DNA of 64,000 nucleotides from Fulvimarina sp. (GTDB lineage: Bacteria > Pseudomonadota > Alphaproteobacteria > Rhizobiales > Rhizobiaceae). This document shows positions 44,315 to 53,376 of this stretch, piece by piece (positions within the stretch are counted from its first letter, which is position 1; each line of letters begins with the position of its first letter). The notes under the pieces are model-generated. The model was not told the DNA's origin and did no database searches. It worked only from the letters and a program-made list of their open reading frames with translations. Made by a program: the position numbers and the translations under genes. Where the stretch lies: NCBI GenBank assembly GCA_002700095.1, contig PACL01000039.1, positions 82,212-146,211 of the forward strand. The letters run 5' to 3'.

Positions 44315-45184
44315 TTACCGGTTGAGCAGCGCCAAGAGGCTGGACGTGTCCCAGCGCTTGCCGCCCATCGCCTCAACCTCGGCGTAGAACTGGTCGACGA
44401 GGGCCGTGACGGGCAGGCGGGCGCCGTTGCGCTTGGCTTCAGTGAGGCAGATGCCGAGGTCCTTGCGCATCCATTCGACGGCGAAGCCATGGTCGTAATG
44501 GCCCTGGTTCATGGTCTTGTGGCGGTTTTCCATCTGCCACGAGCCGGCGGCGCCCTTGGAGATCACGCCGACGACCTTCTCGATGTCGAGGCCGGCCTTC
44601 TGGCCGAAGGCGATGGATTCCGACAGGCCCTGGACGAGGCCGGCGATGCAGATCTGGTTCATCATCTTGGTCAGCTGGCCGGAGCCGGCCGGCCCCATCA
44701 GCCCGACCATCTTGGCATAGGCCTCGATGACCGGCTTTGCCGCCGAAAAATCGGCTTCCTCGCCGCCGCACATCACCGTCAGCGCGCCGTTCTCGGCGCC
44801 GGCCTGGCCGCCGGAGACCGGCGCGTCGATGAACTTGAAGCCCTTCTCGCTGGCGGCCTCCGCCAACTCGCGGGCGAGTTCGGCCGAGGCGGTGGTGTTG
44901 TCGATGAGCGTCGCGCCCGGCTTCATGCCGGCGAAGATGCCGTCGTCGCCATGGACGACGGAGCGGACATCGTCGTCATTGCCGACGCACATGAAGACGA
45001 AGTCGGCGTCCCTTGCCGCTTCTCGCGGGGTCGGGGCGTGGCCGCCGCCGTACTGGGCCGCCCATTTCTCGGCTTTCGCGGCCGTGCGGTTCCAGACGGT
45101 GACGTCGTGGTCGCCCTTGGTCTTCAGGTGGCCCGCCATGGGATAGCCCATCACGCCGAGCCCGATGAATGCGACCTTGGCCAT
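44315..45184 (-). CDS. Beta-hydroxyacid dehydrogenase (GarR/MmsB-like)
   Basis: 289 residues. Rossmann motif FIGLGVMGYPMAGHL, substrate-binding motif DAPVSGGQAGAENGALTVMCGG and catalytic Lys in GSGQLTKMMNQ. The family includes tartronate semialdehyde reductase and 3-hydroxyisobutyrate dehydrogenase; the exact substrate is not decided by the sequence. It stands alone between the EEP gene and a chemoreceptor. Confidence 0.9.
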   Translation of the reverse strand: MAKVAFIGLGVMGYPMAGHLKTKGDHDVTVWNRTAAKAEKWAAQYGGGHAPTPREAARDADFVFMCVGNDDDVRSVVHGDDGIFAGMKPGATLIDNTTASAELARELAEAASEKGFKFIDAPVSGGQAGAENGALTVMCGGEEADFSAAKPVIEAYAKMVGLMGPAGSGQLTKMMNQICIAGLVQGLSESIAFGQKAGLDIEKVVGVISKGAAGSWQMENRHKTMNQGHYDHGFAVEWMRKDLGICLTEAKRNGARLPVTALVDQFYAEVEAMGGKRWDTSSLLALLNR

Positions 45185-45301
45185 TTGTCCCGTCTCCCTG
45201 TCCGTGCGTTTCCGCCCCTCGGTTCGTCTGCGAAGTAGTCCGGCGGGGGTGGAGCGTCAATCGCGAACGGCCGGCGCCCGCAATCCTCGCCGCCGGCTGG
45301 C

Positions 45302-47551
45302 TCAGGCCGCGCGGGCGACCGGCATCCGGCCTTCGCTCGGCAGGGTGAATGTGTCGACGAGGCCGTTCAGGCGGTCGCCCTCGTCGGCGAGCCCCTCGAT
45401 CGCGGCGGTCGTCTTGTCGACCATCGCGGCGTTCTGCTGGGTGACCTGGTCGAGTTCGCGCATCGCCTGGCTGACCTCGCCGAGACGGCGGGCCTGATCG
45501 CGGGACATCTCGGCGATGCCCTCCAGCGCCGAATTGACGGTCTGGATGTTGGTCTCGATGCTCGCAAGGGATTCACCGGTACGACGGACGAGCATGACGC
45601 CGCCCCCGACTTCGTCGCTGGAGCGCTTGATCAGCTTGCCGATCTCGGCGGCGGCCCCGGCCGAGCGCTGGGCAAGTTCGCGCACTTCCTGGGCGACGAC
45701 CGCGAAGCCCTTGCCGGATTCGCCGGCCCTCGCCGCCTCGACGCCGGCGTTGAGCGCCAGGAGATTGGTCTGGAAGGCGATCTCGTCGATGACGCCGATG
45801 ATCGTCTCGATCTCCTTCGACGAGGTCTCGATCCGCTCCATCGCCAGCACCGCCTGGCTGACGACCTCGGACGAACGACCGGCGTCGGCGACGGTCCGCT
45901 CGGTGGTCTTCACGGCGTCGTCGCAGCGGGCCAGCGAGCTGTGCACCGCGTCGTTGGTCTCGGCCAGCGCCGCGGCGGTCTCCTCCAGCGTCGCGGCCTG
46001 CCGCTCGGTCCGGCTCGACAGGTCCTGCGAGGAGGCCTGCAGCTCGAAGGATTCGTGGCGCACGTTCGTCGCCGCTTCGCGGATCGACAGGATGGTCTCC
46101 GCCAGCTGGTCGAGGGAGCGGTTGTAGTCGAGGCGCAGGCTCTCCAGCGCCGGCGGGAAGGGCGTCGTGATGCGGGTGTCGAGGCGGCCGGAGGCCAGCG
46201 CCTTCATGCCGTCGGCGAGGATGCGCACGGTCCGCTGCAACTCGCCGGCGCTCCGCTCGCGCTCGGTGCTGGTCTGTTCGCGCTCCTGTGCCAGCTCCCG
46301 GTCCTTGGCAAGCGTGCTCGCCTCGATCTCGTCCTTCTCGATGGCGTTGCGCCGGAAGGTATCCAGCGCCCGCGCCATCTCGCCGATCTCGTCCTTGCGC
46401 CCGGTCGCGTCGATGACGATCGTCTTGTCGCCGTCGGTCAGGCGGTTCATCAGCCGGGCGATGTCGATCAGCGGCCGCGTCAACCGCGACGAGACGACAA
46501 AGCCGACCAGCGCCATGGCCAGCACGATCGCGAGGGTCGCCCAGAGCGCATATTTCGCCAACTGGTCGGCGGAGGCCAGCATGGTCTCCTGGTCCTCGCC
46601 GATGACCAGCAGCATCGGTTCGTCGAGGACGTCGAGCGGCTGCCAGACGTAGAACTTCCCGCGGCCGTCCACCTCGGCGAAGGCGGTGCCGCTGCCGCCG
46701 TCCCGGGCGGCGCTTTGCAACGCGGCGGGCAGTTCGGCCGCCTCGGTTCCCGGGCTGCCGGCCGCGACCCGTCCATCGGACGAGACGAGCATCGCCGAAC
46801 CGACGCCGTTGGCGTCGTCCTGCGGGGCGACGACCGCATCGAGGGCCTTGTCGGAGATCCGGATGACGATCGTGCCGCGGCGCTCGAGCTCGCCCCAGTA
46901 GTTGAAGGCCAAAGGCTGTGCCAGGAAGGCGGAGCGGCCGCTCGTGCCTGCCGGATAGGCGGTCAGGCCGGTCGTGACCACGTCCGTCAGGCCGGCCGCC
47001 TGCGATCGCTGGACGAGATCGGCGAGAACGCCGTCCTTGAGCGACGCGACGTTCTGCAGGAGCTCCGGCCCCTTGGCGGCGCTGAAGGCCACCACGCCGT
47101 CGGTTCCCACCACATAAATGTCGGCGAGCCTGGCATTCGACAGGGCGTTGACGAAGGAGCCGTGGAACTTGCCGTATTTCATCGCATAGAGCAGCCGCGA
47201 TCCGTCGCCGTCGGCGGCGATCCGCTGCTCGTCGGTCAGGTCCGGATTGCGGAAATAGGTCAGGATCTTCGCGTTTTCCGACTGGAGGAGCCTGTCGAGG
47301 CCATCCATGGTCTCGCCGATCGAGTTGTTCTGAGCGATCTCGGCGAGCGCCTGGCGGGCGCGGTGCATGTGGCTTTCCAAGGCGTCTGCGCGGATCCTAG
47401 CGACCATGTCGAGCCGGGCTTCGCTGGCCTCGATCAGTCCGGCCCTGCCGATGCGGTAGCTGAGGACGCCGACGGCAGTGCCTGCAACCAAGGCGGCCCC
47501 AACGACGACGAGGGCGAATTTCGCCTTGATGGAAAGAGTACCGAACCGCAT
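45302..47551 (-). CDS. Methyl-accepting chemotaxis protein with periplasmic sensor
   Basis: 749 residues from ATG 47551 after GAGAG; ATG 47563 is an alternative. The first membrane helix (about 10-30) is followed by a 300-residue periplasmic domain, probably dCache-like (VVGTDGVVAFSAAKGPE). The second helix (YALWATLAIVLAMALVGFVV) precedes HAMP. The signalling hairpin tip is [23 protein letters not shown]. There is no CheB/CheR-binding pentapeptide at the C-terminus. The ligand is unknown. Confidence 0.95.
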   Translation of the reverse strand: MRFGTLSIKAKFALVVVGAALVAGTAVGVLSYRIGRAGLIEASEARLDMVARIRADALESHMHRARQALAEIAQNNSIGETMDGLDRLLQSENAKILTYFRNPDLTDEQRIAADGDGSRLLYAMKYGKFHGSFVNALSNARLADIYVVGTDGVVAFSAAKGPELLQNVASLKDGVLADLVQRSQAAGLTDVVTTGLTAYPAGTSGRSAFLAQPLAFNYWGELERRGTIVIRISDKALDAVVAPQDDANGVGSAMLVSSDGRVAAGSPGTEAAELPAALQSAARDGGSGTAFAEVDGRGKFYVWQPLDVLDEPMLLVIGEDQETMLASADQLAKYALWATLAIVLAMALVGFVVSSRLTRPLIDIARLMNRLTDGDKTIVIDATGRKDEIGEMARALDTFRRNAIEKDEIEASTLAKDRELAQEREQTSTERERSAGELQRTVRILADGMKALASGRLDTRITTPFPPALESLRLDYNRSLDQLAETILSIREAATNVRHESFELQASSQDLSSRTERQAATLEETAAALAETNDAVHSSLARCDDAVKTTERTVADAGRSSEVVSQAVLAMERIETSSKEIETIIGVIDEIAFQTNLLALNAGVEAARAGESGKGFAVVAQEVRELAQRSAGAAAEIGKLIKRSSDEVGGGVMLVRRTGESLASIETNIQTVNSALEGIAEMSRDQARRLGEVSQAMRELDQVTQQNAAMVDKTTAAIEGLADEGDRLNGLVDTFTLPSEGRMPVARAA

Positions 47552-47871
47552 GGGATCTCTCATGGAGGATGATCGTTTCGCAGGATACTTTCTGCTTTCC
47601 CTTTCGAAATGGTGAATTTGCAACGTCTCGTTATACGAAAGGCCGGCCGGCCGGCATGCCACGTGCCCCTGGGCGCCGCTGCCGCATCCACACGGTGCGG
47701 AAAGCGCCTTTGGACAATGCTGCGCGGCGGAGGTTCGAGAGGCCGGGACGCGTGAAATCAGGCGCCATGGTCAAAGTCTCGTCAATTGGGACCCGATCAC
47801 GCAAGTTCCCTTGCGGCGCGAAAGACTGCGCATTGACTCGTCGCGGGACGCTGGCCGTCCCTCGCAAGGCC
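47552..47871. other. Gene-free stretch between chemoreceptor and ABC permease
   Basis: 320 bp. Just after the hisM-like stop, GGGACG-CTGGC-CGTCCC (47845-47861) forms a 6-bp hairpin, possibly marking the operon end. The rest should hold the chemoreceptor promoter. The 78-residue ORF in the track lacks support. Confidence 0.5.
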
Positions 47872-48684
47872 TCAGCGCTTCAGATGCCGGGTCAACCGTC
47901 GTTCGGCCCAGTTGGTGGCGTGGCGCAGCGCCTCGACGAGGGCGAGATAGAGCAGCGCCGCCCAGACATAGGTCTGGAAGTCGTAGGTGCGGGAATAGGC
48001 CTGGCGGGTTTCGCCGAAGAGATCGTAGACGGTGATGATCGCGACGATGGCCGAGGCCTTGATCATCAGGATGATCTCGTTGGCATAGGGGCGCAGGGCG
48101 ACGATCATCGCCTGGGGCATCACCACCTTGAAGAAGATCACCTGGCGCGACAGCCCCAGCGAGCGCCCGCCCTCCCATTGGCCCTTCGGCACGCTCTCGA
48201 TGGCGCCGCGCAGGATCTCCGCCTGATAGGCGGCGGTGTTGAGCGCCAGCGAGAACAGCCCGCAATACCAGGCTTCCCGGAAGAACCACCACAGGCCGAT
48301 CGTCTCGAAGAAGCCGCGGAACTGGCCGAAGCCGTAGTAGAACAGGAAGATCTGGGCGATCAGCGGCGTGCCGCGGAAGAAGTAGACGAAGGCGAAGGCC
48401 AACCCTTGCGCAATCGGGTTCGACGCCATGCGGCCGAGCGCCACCGGCAGCGAGACGATCGCGCCGAGGACGAAGGAGACGCCGACGAGCGAAACCGTGA
48501 CCCACAGGCCGTGGAGATAGGACCAGCCGAACCGCTCGATCAGCGTCACGTCGAAGGCGCGGACGAAATAGAAGGCGAAGGCGGCGGCCACCGCGATCCA
48601 CAGGCCGATCGCGACGAACCCGGCGGGCTTCAGCTTCTCCCGCGGCGCGGCGGGGGCGGCCAGGGCCGGATTGTTGCCGCTCAT
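47872..48684 (-). CDS. Polar amino-acid ABC transporter permease (HisM-like)
   Basis: 270 residues. Five hydrophobic segments and the permease motif EILRGAIESVPKGQWEGGRSLGLSR, which contacts the ATPase. Forms a heterodimer with the HisQ-like permease. It starts 4 bp inside that gene's end (ATGA), so translation is coupled. It is the last gene of this operon: no ATPase follows. Confidence 0.92.
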   Translation of the reverse strand: MSGNNPALAAPAAPREKLKPAGFVAIGLWIAVAAAFAFYFVRAFDVTLIERFGWSYLHGLWVTVSLVGVSFVLGAIVSLPVALGRMASNPIAQGLAFAFVYFFRGTPLIAQIFLFYYGFGQFRGFFETIGLWWFFREAWYCGLFSLALNTAAYQAEILRGAIESVPKGQWEGGRSLGLSRQVIFFKVVMPQAMIVALRPYANEIILMIKASAIVAIITVYDLFGETRQAYSRTYDFQTYVWAALLYLALVEALRHATNWAERRLTRHLKR

Positions 48685-49391
48685 TTCGCCACCTCGCCGC
48701 GCTTGGTCCAGCGGTCGATGCCGCCGATGGCGATGGACGAGAGGATGGTCAGGACGAGATAGAGGGCGATCGCCGTGCCGAAGAACAGGAACGGCTCACG
48801 CGACACCCGCGCCGCGACCTGCGCCTGGCGCAGGATGTCGGCAAGGCCGATGACCGAGACGAGGGCGGTGTCCTTCAAGAGGTTCATCCAGAGATTGCCG
48901 AGGCCCGGCAAAGCGATCTTGATCAGCTGCGGCAGGATGACGAGGACCATGACCTTCGCCCGCCCGAGGCCGAGCGCCATGCCGCCCTCGCGCTGGCCAT
49001 GGGGGATCGCCCGGAAGGCGGAAAGGAACACCTCGCTCGAAAAGGCCGCGAAGACGACGCCGAGCGCCACCATGCCGGAGACGAAGCTCGACAATGCGAT
49101 GTCCGGCAGGCCGGTGGCGGTGGAGAGGGACTTCAGCGCGGCATTGACGCCGAAATAGACGAGGAACAGCGTCAGGAGTTCGGGCAGGCCGCGAAAGATC
49201 GTCGTGAAGATGTCGGCGGACAGCTTCAGGAGGCGATCCTCCGACTGCTTGGCGAGCGACAGGAGGAAGCCGAGGCCAAGGCCGATCGGCAGCGTCGCCA
49301 GCGACAGGGTGACGGTGACGACGACGCCGGTGGCGAGATCGTCGCCCCAGCCGGTTGATCCGAAGCCGAGAAGGGTGAGGGATTCGTTCAT
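48681..49391 (-). CDS. Polar amino-acid ABC transporter permease (HisQ-like)
   Basis: 236 residues with about five membrane helices and the motif SEVFLSAFRAIPHGQREGGMALGLGRAK, the cytoplasmic loop that meets the ATPase. N-terminus GWGDDLATGVVVTVTLSLATLPIG. It follows the binding protein after 124 bp and overlaps the HisM-like gene. Confidence 0.92.
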   Translation of the reverse strand: MNESLTLLGFGSTGWGDDLATGVVVTVTLSLATLPIGLGLGFLLSLAKQSEDRLLKLSADIFTTIFRGLPELLTLFLVYFGVNAALKSLSTATGLPDIALSSFVSGMVALGVVFAAFSSEVFLSAFRAIPHGQREGGMALGLGRAKVMVLVILPQLIKIALPGLGNLWMNLLKDTALVSVIGLADILRQAQVAARVSREPFLFFGTAIALYLVLTILSSIAIGGIDRWTKRGEVAK

Positions 49392-49457
49392 CCGGTCCGT
49401 TCGTCACTGCGCTGGCGGTGGCTCTCTTTCGCCGGGCACGGGTCTTTCACGAAGACG

Positions 49458-49490
49458 AAAAAGGCCGCCGGGCGCAATGCCGGCGACCTT
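49458..49490 (-). terminator. Attenuator between binding protein and permeases
   Basis: Minus strand: GGTCGCCGG pairs with CCGGCGGCC (one T-G pair) around CATTGCG-C, followed by TTTTT. Partial termination here would give more binding protein than permease, as is usual for such importers. Confidence 0.75.
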
Positions 49491-49515
49491 GATCATTGTT
49501 GTCCGAGGACGGGCC

Positions 49516-50328
49516 TCACTGGGCAGCCGGCTCTTTGCCATAGACGTCGAAGTCGAAATACGTCTTCTGGATCTTGTCGTAGGTGCCGTTCTCGCGGATC
49601 GCCACGATGGCGTCGTCGAGCATCGTCTTCAGCTTGTCGTCGCCCTTGCGAAGGCCGACGCCGACGCCCTTGCCGTAGATCGCCGGATCGGCGGTCAGGG
49701 TGGACAGAAGCTTGCAGCAGGCGCCCGCGTCGCTCTTCAGCCACTCGTCGAGGACGACGACGTCGTCCATCACCGCGTCGAGGCGGCCGTTCTCGATGTC
49801 GAGCTTGTATTCCTCGGCGGTCGGATACTGGCGGACGTCGGCGCTCGGGAAGAGGGCGGCCGCGGCCTGGGCGTGGGTGGTCGAGACCTGCGCCCCGATC
49901 GCCTTGCCGGAGAGCGTCGCATCGGTCGCCTCGGTGATCTCCGAATCCTTCGGGACGGCGATCGCCGGCGGCGTCTGATAGTACTTGTTGGTGAACGCGA
50001 TCTGTTCCTCGCGCTCCGGCGTGATCGACATCGAGGCGACGAGGGCGTCGAAATTGCCGTTCTGAAGCGCCGGGATCATGCCGTCCCAATCCTGGGTGAC
50101 GAAGGTGCACTCGACCTTCATCTCAGCACAGAGCGCCTTGGCGATGTCGACGTCGAAGCCCTTCAGCTCGCCCGATGCGTCGAGGAAGTTGAAAGGCGGA
50201 TAGGCCCCCTCGGTGCCGATCACGACCTTCGACCAGTCCTTGTCGGCGTCGCTCTGTTGAGCCACGGCGGTTCCGGCGAAGAGACCGGCAAGCGCGGCGG
50301 CGAGAGCGAAGGATTGGGCAAGACGCAT
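49516..50328 (-). CDS. Polar amino-acid ABC transporter binding protein
   Basis: 270 residues from ATG 50328. A Sec signal ends in AVAQ near residue 24. Family 3 binding-protein motifs: IGTEGAYPPFNFLD, GFDVDIAKALC, SITPEREEQIAFTNKYY, and PSADVRQYPTAEEYKLDI. Similar to Lys/Arg/Orn- or His-binding proteins; the substrate is not certain. Two cysteines (ACC) near residue 205 are unusual. An inverted repeat lies 80 nt upstream. Confidence 0.92.
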   Translation of the reverse strand: MRLAQSFALAAALAGLFAGTAVAQQSDADKDWSKVVIGTEGAYPPFNFLDASGELKGFDVDIAKALCAEMKVECTFVTQDWDGMIPALQNGNFDALVASMSITPEREEQIAFTNKYYQTPPAIAVPKDSEITEATDATLSGKAIGAQVSTTHAQAAAALFPSADVRQYPTAEEYKLDIENGRLDAVMDDVVVLDEWLKSDAGACCKLLSTLTADPAIYGKGVGVGLRKGDDKLKTMLDDAIVAIRENGTYDKIQKTYFDFDVYGKEPAAQ

Positions 50329-50407
50329 GGAGAACCCCTTTGTCGTCAGGAAAAGATCGATCTTGATGTCATGCAACGGCGCAGCGTCGTCCCTGCCGCG
50401 CGATTGA

Positions 50408-50430
50408 GCATGCCGTGTCGGGAGGCATGC
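50408..50430. promoter_or_regulatory. Inverted repeat upstream of the amino-acid ABC operon
   Basis: GCATGCC and GGCATGC, 7-bp arms with a 9-nt spacer, 80 nt before the binding-protein start. A dyad of this shape could be a regulator operator; no regulator gene is adjacent. Confidence 0.45.
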
Positions 50431-50512
50431 TGCCATTTTTCGAAAGCCGAGCGCAACAGCGATCTGCCTGTGAGCACAACCGAATTTCGCGACGGGACGC
50501 CGGGTTCGCCGC

Positions 50513-51139
50513 TCAACCACGGGACGTCCGATCGAGGAAGACTTCGGCGGCCACGAGGTCGTCCGGCGTGTTGACGTTGAAGAACGGGTCGCCTGCGGGA
50601 GCGTCAGCGGTGGCGTCGATCGCGGCGACGTCGAAGCCGATGTCGGCGAGGAAGGCGCGAATCGCCAGCGGCCGTCCCGCATCGAGCCAGCGGGTGAGAT
50701 CGGCGAGGATCCGGCCCGGCCACAGCCCGGTCGCCGGCTGCAGCCGGCCGTCGAAGGCCGCGATCACCGGCCGCTCGCCGGCCCGTTGCGCAAGGCGTTC
50801 GGCGAGATCGCGCGGCAGGAAGGGCGTATCGCCGGGCACGACGAGGAGACGGCGCCCCGGCTCGCCCGGATGGCGCGCCGCCAGCGCCGCAAGGCCCGCC
50901 TCGATGCCGGCAAGCGGGCCGGGCAGGCCGGGGCGGTGATCCGGCGCGAGCGTCAGGGCGAAGCGCTCGTAGCCGCGATCCCGGGGCGCTGCGAGAATGA
51001 GCGGCTCCGCCTGGGGCTCCAGCCGCGCGATGACATGGCCGACCAGCGGACGGCCGCCGAGCAGCGTCAGCGGCTTCGGCGTCCCGCCGCCCATGCGGCT
51101 TCCCCGGCCACCGGCCAGGACGAGACCCGCCGGCTTCAA
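50513..51139 (-). CDS. mobA: Molybdenum cofactor guanylyltransferase MobA
   Basis: 208 residues from TTG 51139, which overlaps the MFS stop as TTGA. Nucleotidyltransferase motifs: LVLAGGRGSRMGGG, KPLTLLGGRPL and VPGDTPFLPRDL. MobA adds GMP to molybdopterin to make MGD, the cofactor form needed by NasA. C-terminus FFNVNTPDDL is typical. The much longer track ORF runs through the MFS gene in another frame. Confidence 0.93.
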   Translation of the reverse strand: MKPAGLVLAGGRGSRMGGGTPKPLTLLGGRPLVGHVIARLEPQAEPLILAAPRDRGYERFALTLAPDHRPGLPGPLAGIEAGLAALAARHPGEPGRRLLVVPGDTPFLPRDLAERLAQRAGERPVIAAFDGRLQPATGLWPGRILADLTRWLDAGRPLAIRAFLADIGFDVAAIDATADAPAGDPFFNVNTPDDLVAAEVFLDRTSRG

Positions 51140-52353
51140 GTGGCGTGCCGGACGCGCCGCACCATCAGCGCGACGACGAGCGAGCCGAGACCGAAGGCGG
51201 ACATCAGCGCGAACAGGCCGAGCGGGCCGCCGTAGCGGGTGGCGACCAGCGAGGCGATGAAGGAGGCCAGCGCCCCGGTGCCGATCTGCAGCGCGCCGAG
51301 CATGCCGGCGGCGGCCCCAGCCGCATGGGGCACGACGCTGATGCCGCCGGCAGTCGAGGTCGGCGTCGCCAGGCCGTTGCCGATGCCGACGATGAACATC
51401 GGTCCGAACAGCGTCAGCGGCGTCAGCCAGCCGGAGGCGATGAAGCCGAGGGAGAGGAGGGCGGCGGCCATGGAGGTGGCGCTGCCGGCCACCATCAGGG
51501 TCTTGATGCCGAGCCGCTCGGACAGCTGCGCGGTGACGAAGTTGCCGGCGATGTAGCCGGCGGCGCAGAGGCCGAACCACAGGCCGTAGGCGGCCGGTGT
51601 CATGTGGAGGATGTTGACTGCGACGAAGGGCGCCCCGCCGAGAAAGGCGAAGAACACCGCCGAGATCAGCGCCGAGACGAGGGCGTAGGTCCAGAACGAG
51701 CCGGCCGCGAGCAGCACGCCGTAGTTCTTGAACTGGTCGCGCATCGGCTTGCCGCGCTCGGCATTGGTCTCGGAGAGATCGGCGAGGAGCAGGCCGAGGG
51801 TCAGCGCGCCGATCGCCGCGAGCAGCCAGAACACCATGCGCCAGCCGAAGGCCGTGTCGATCGTTCCGCCGACGAGGGGGCCGAGCAACGGTGCGACGGC
51901 AAAGCCCATGGTGACGTAGCCGATCATCGCGGCGGCGCGCTCGCGCTCGTAGACGTCGCGCACGATCGCCCGGGAGAGGGCGATGCCTGTGGCGCTCGCC
52001 GCCTGCACGACACGTCCCGCGAGAAACAGCCAGACGCCCTCGGCGGCGATGCACATGAAGGTGCCGACCATGAACAGCACCATGCCGCCGATGATCACCG
52101 GGCGGCGGCCGTAGCGATCCGACAGCGGCCCGGCGAGGAGCTGGATCAGCGCGGTGGCGGCGAGATAGAGCGACAGGCCGAGACCGACGATCGCCTCTTC
52201 CGCGACGAGATCGTCGGCGATCGAGGCCATCGACGGGATGTAGATGTTGATCGCCAGAGGAGAGAGGGCCGAGGCGATCATCAAAGTGATGAGCATCGGC
52301 CGGCGGGCGGCGATGCCGGCTGCCGGCGCTGGCGTGTCGCGAAGGCTCGTCAT
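51136..52353 (-). CDS. Bcr/CflA-type MFS multidrug exporter
   Basis: 405 residues from ATG 52353. Twelve membrane helices and the MFS loop GPLSDRYGRRPVIIGG. Similar to Bcr/CflA drug-proton antiporters (ALSPLAINIYIPSMASIADDL). Its stop is shared with the mobA start. A functional link with mobA is not obvious; they may simply be co-transcribed. Confidence 0.92.
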   Translation of the reverse strand: MTSLRDTPAPAAGIAARRPMLITLMIASALSPLAINIYIPSMASIADDLVAEEAIVGLGLSLYLAATALIQLLAGPLSDRYGRRPVIIGGMVLFMVGTFMCIAAEGVWLFLAGRVVQAASATGIALSRAIVRDVYERERAAAMIGYVTMGFAVAPLLGPLVGGTIDTAFGWRMVFWLLAAIGALTLGLLLADLSETNAERGKPMRDQFKNYGVLLAAGSFWTYALVSALISAVFFAFLGGAPFVAVNILHMTPAAYGLWFGLCAAGYIAGNFVTAQLSERLGIKTLMVAGSATSMAAALLSLGFIASGWLTPLTLFGPMFIVGIGNGLATPTSTAGGISVVPHAAGAAAGMLGALQIGTGALASFIASLVATRYGGPLGLFALMSAFGLGSLVVALMVRRVRHAT

Positions 52354-52661
52354 GATGGGATCGTCGCGCCTCTTGCGGCCATTGCGGCGGAAGGGCGATG
52401 CCTCCCGGTTCGCCGGCAAGATGTCGCTGCCGGGCTGCGAAGGCAAGTCGCGACGTGGCGGGCCGCGCCGCCGGCTGAAGCAAGGGAAGGCTGCGAACCG
52501 GGCCCCGCGACGCTGCGCCTGGTTAACTCCGTTGAAATACTAAGTATGCAGAATCAAAAGCGGAAATCCGCCATCCGTTAAAATGTCGCCTCATTCCGCA
52601 AGGGAATCGCAGAGCTTTCGTGGTCAAGACTGACGCTCCGCCATAGGCGTGAGGAACCGGA
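52354..52661. other. Gene-free divergent region
   Basis: 308 bp between the MFS gene and the 190-residue ORF. The right part is AT-richer (about 52520-52620), with small dyads such as GCGGA-AA-TCCGC. It probably holds both promoters. No clear regulator site. Confidence 0.5.
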
Positions 52662-53234
52662 ATGGGCTTCGATTTTTCCGCAATGACCGCTCTGCTCGGT
52701 GGCTATGCCGATTCGCGCCAGCGGCCCCACGACTATCACCCGGGCGAGCGCCGGCAGCGCGGATCCTGGCGGCAAAGGCCGGCGCCCGGGAGCGAGGCCG
52801 GGTCGCGCGATGCGTCAGCCGATGCGGCGGCGGACGCCTCGGACGCTGCCCCGCGGCTCGCCCTTCCGCCGGTGACCGGCGGCGCGCCGGGGCAGGTCGG
52901 CGGCGTCGGTCGGGCGCTCGACGCCCTGATCGCCGCCGAGGAGACGCGCCGACGCAAGACCCCGCCGGAGTCTGCGGCAAAAGCCGACCATTGCGAACTC
53001 TCGAGCGTGCTGAAGGCCTCGCTACCCCCGCGGCGGCCGGCTCCGCAGGACGCTGCACCGGCCCGGGCGCCGGCTGCCGCGACCACCGGGGGCGGACGTG
53101 ACTGGGGGCAGATCCGCGACCTCATCGAGGCGTTGGCGAAAGCCGATCGGCCGTCGGTCGCGGAACAGGCGCGCAGCGAACCGCTTGCCGACGCCCGCGA
53201 CACGCGGCCCTGGCGACCGAGGCATGCCCCGTGA
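52662..53234 (+). CDS. Proline/alanine-rich hypothetical protein
   Basis: 190 residues from ATG 52662 after GAGGAA. An ordered N-terminal patch (MGFDFSAMTALLGGYADSR) is followed by a mostly disordered Arg/Ala/Pro-rich body and a predicted helix RDWGQIRDLIEALAKADR near 145-165. No family is recognised. The ribosome site favours a real gene, but it could be lineage-specific. Confidence 0.5.
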   Translation: MGFDFSAMTALLGGYADSRQRPHDYHPGERRQRGSWRQRPAPGSEAGSRDASADAAADASDAAPRLALPPVTGGAPGQVGGVGRALDALIAAEETRRRKTPPESAAKADHCELSSVLKASLPPRRPAPQDAAPARAPAAATTGGGRDWGQIRDLIEALAKADRPSVAEQARSEPLADARDTRPWRPRHAP

Positions 53235-53294
53235 CCGTGGCACGAGCCGAAAGCCGGGCCCTTGCCTTGTCAGTTTCCGAGCTCGGACAGACTG

Positions 53295-53338
53295 ATGAGA
53301 CTTATGAGATCGTGAAATGAGACTTATGAGATCGTGAA
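53295..53338. repeat. 22-bp tandem duplication
   Basis: The unit ATGAGACTTATGAGATCGTGAA occurs twice without a gap, followed by AAAA. Each unit itself holds ATGAGA twice. It lies between convergent genes and resembles a recent slippage event. Confidence 0.85.
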
Positions 53339-53376
53339 AAAAGCCGGAGCGAGCCGTCAGGTCGCGGCCGGCCGTG

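Noticed and set aside
47631-47867. 78-residue minus-strand ORF
   Set aside because: No ribosome site or recognisable domain; it overlaps the hairpin after the permease gene.
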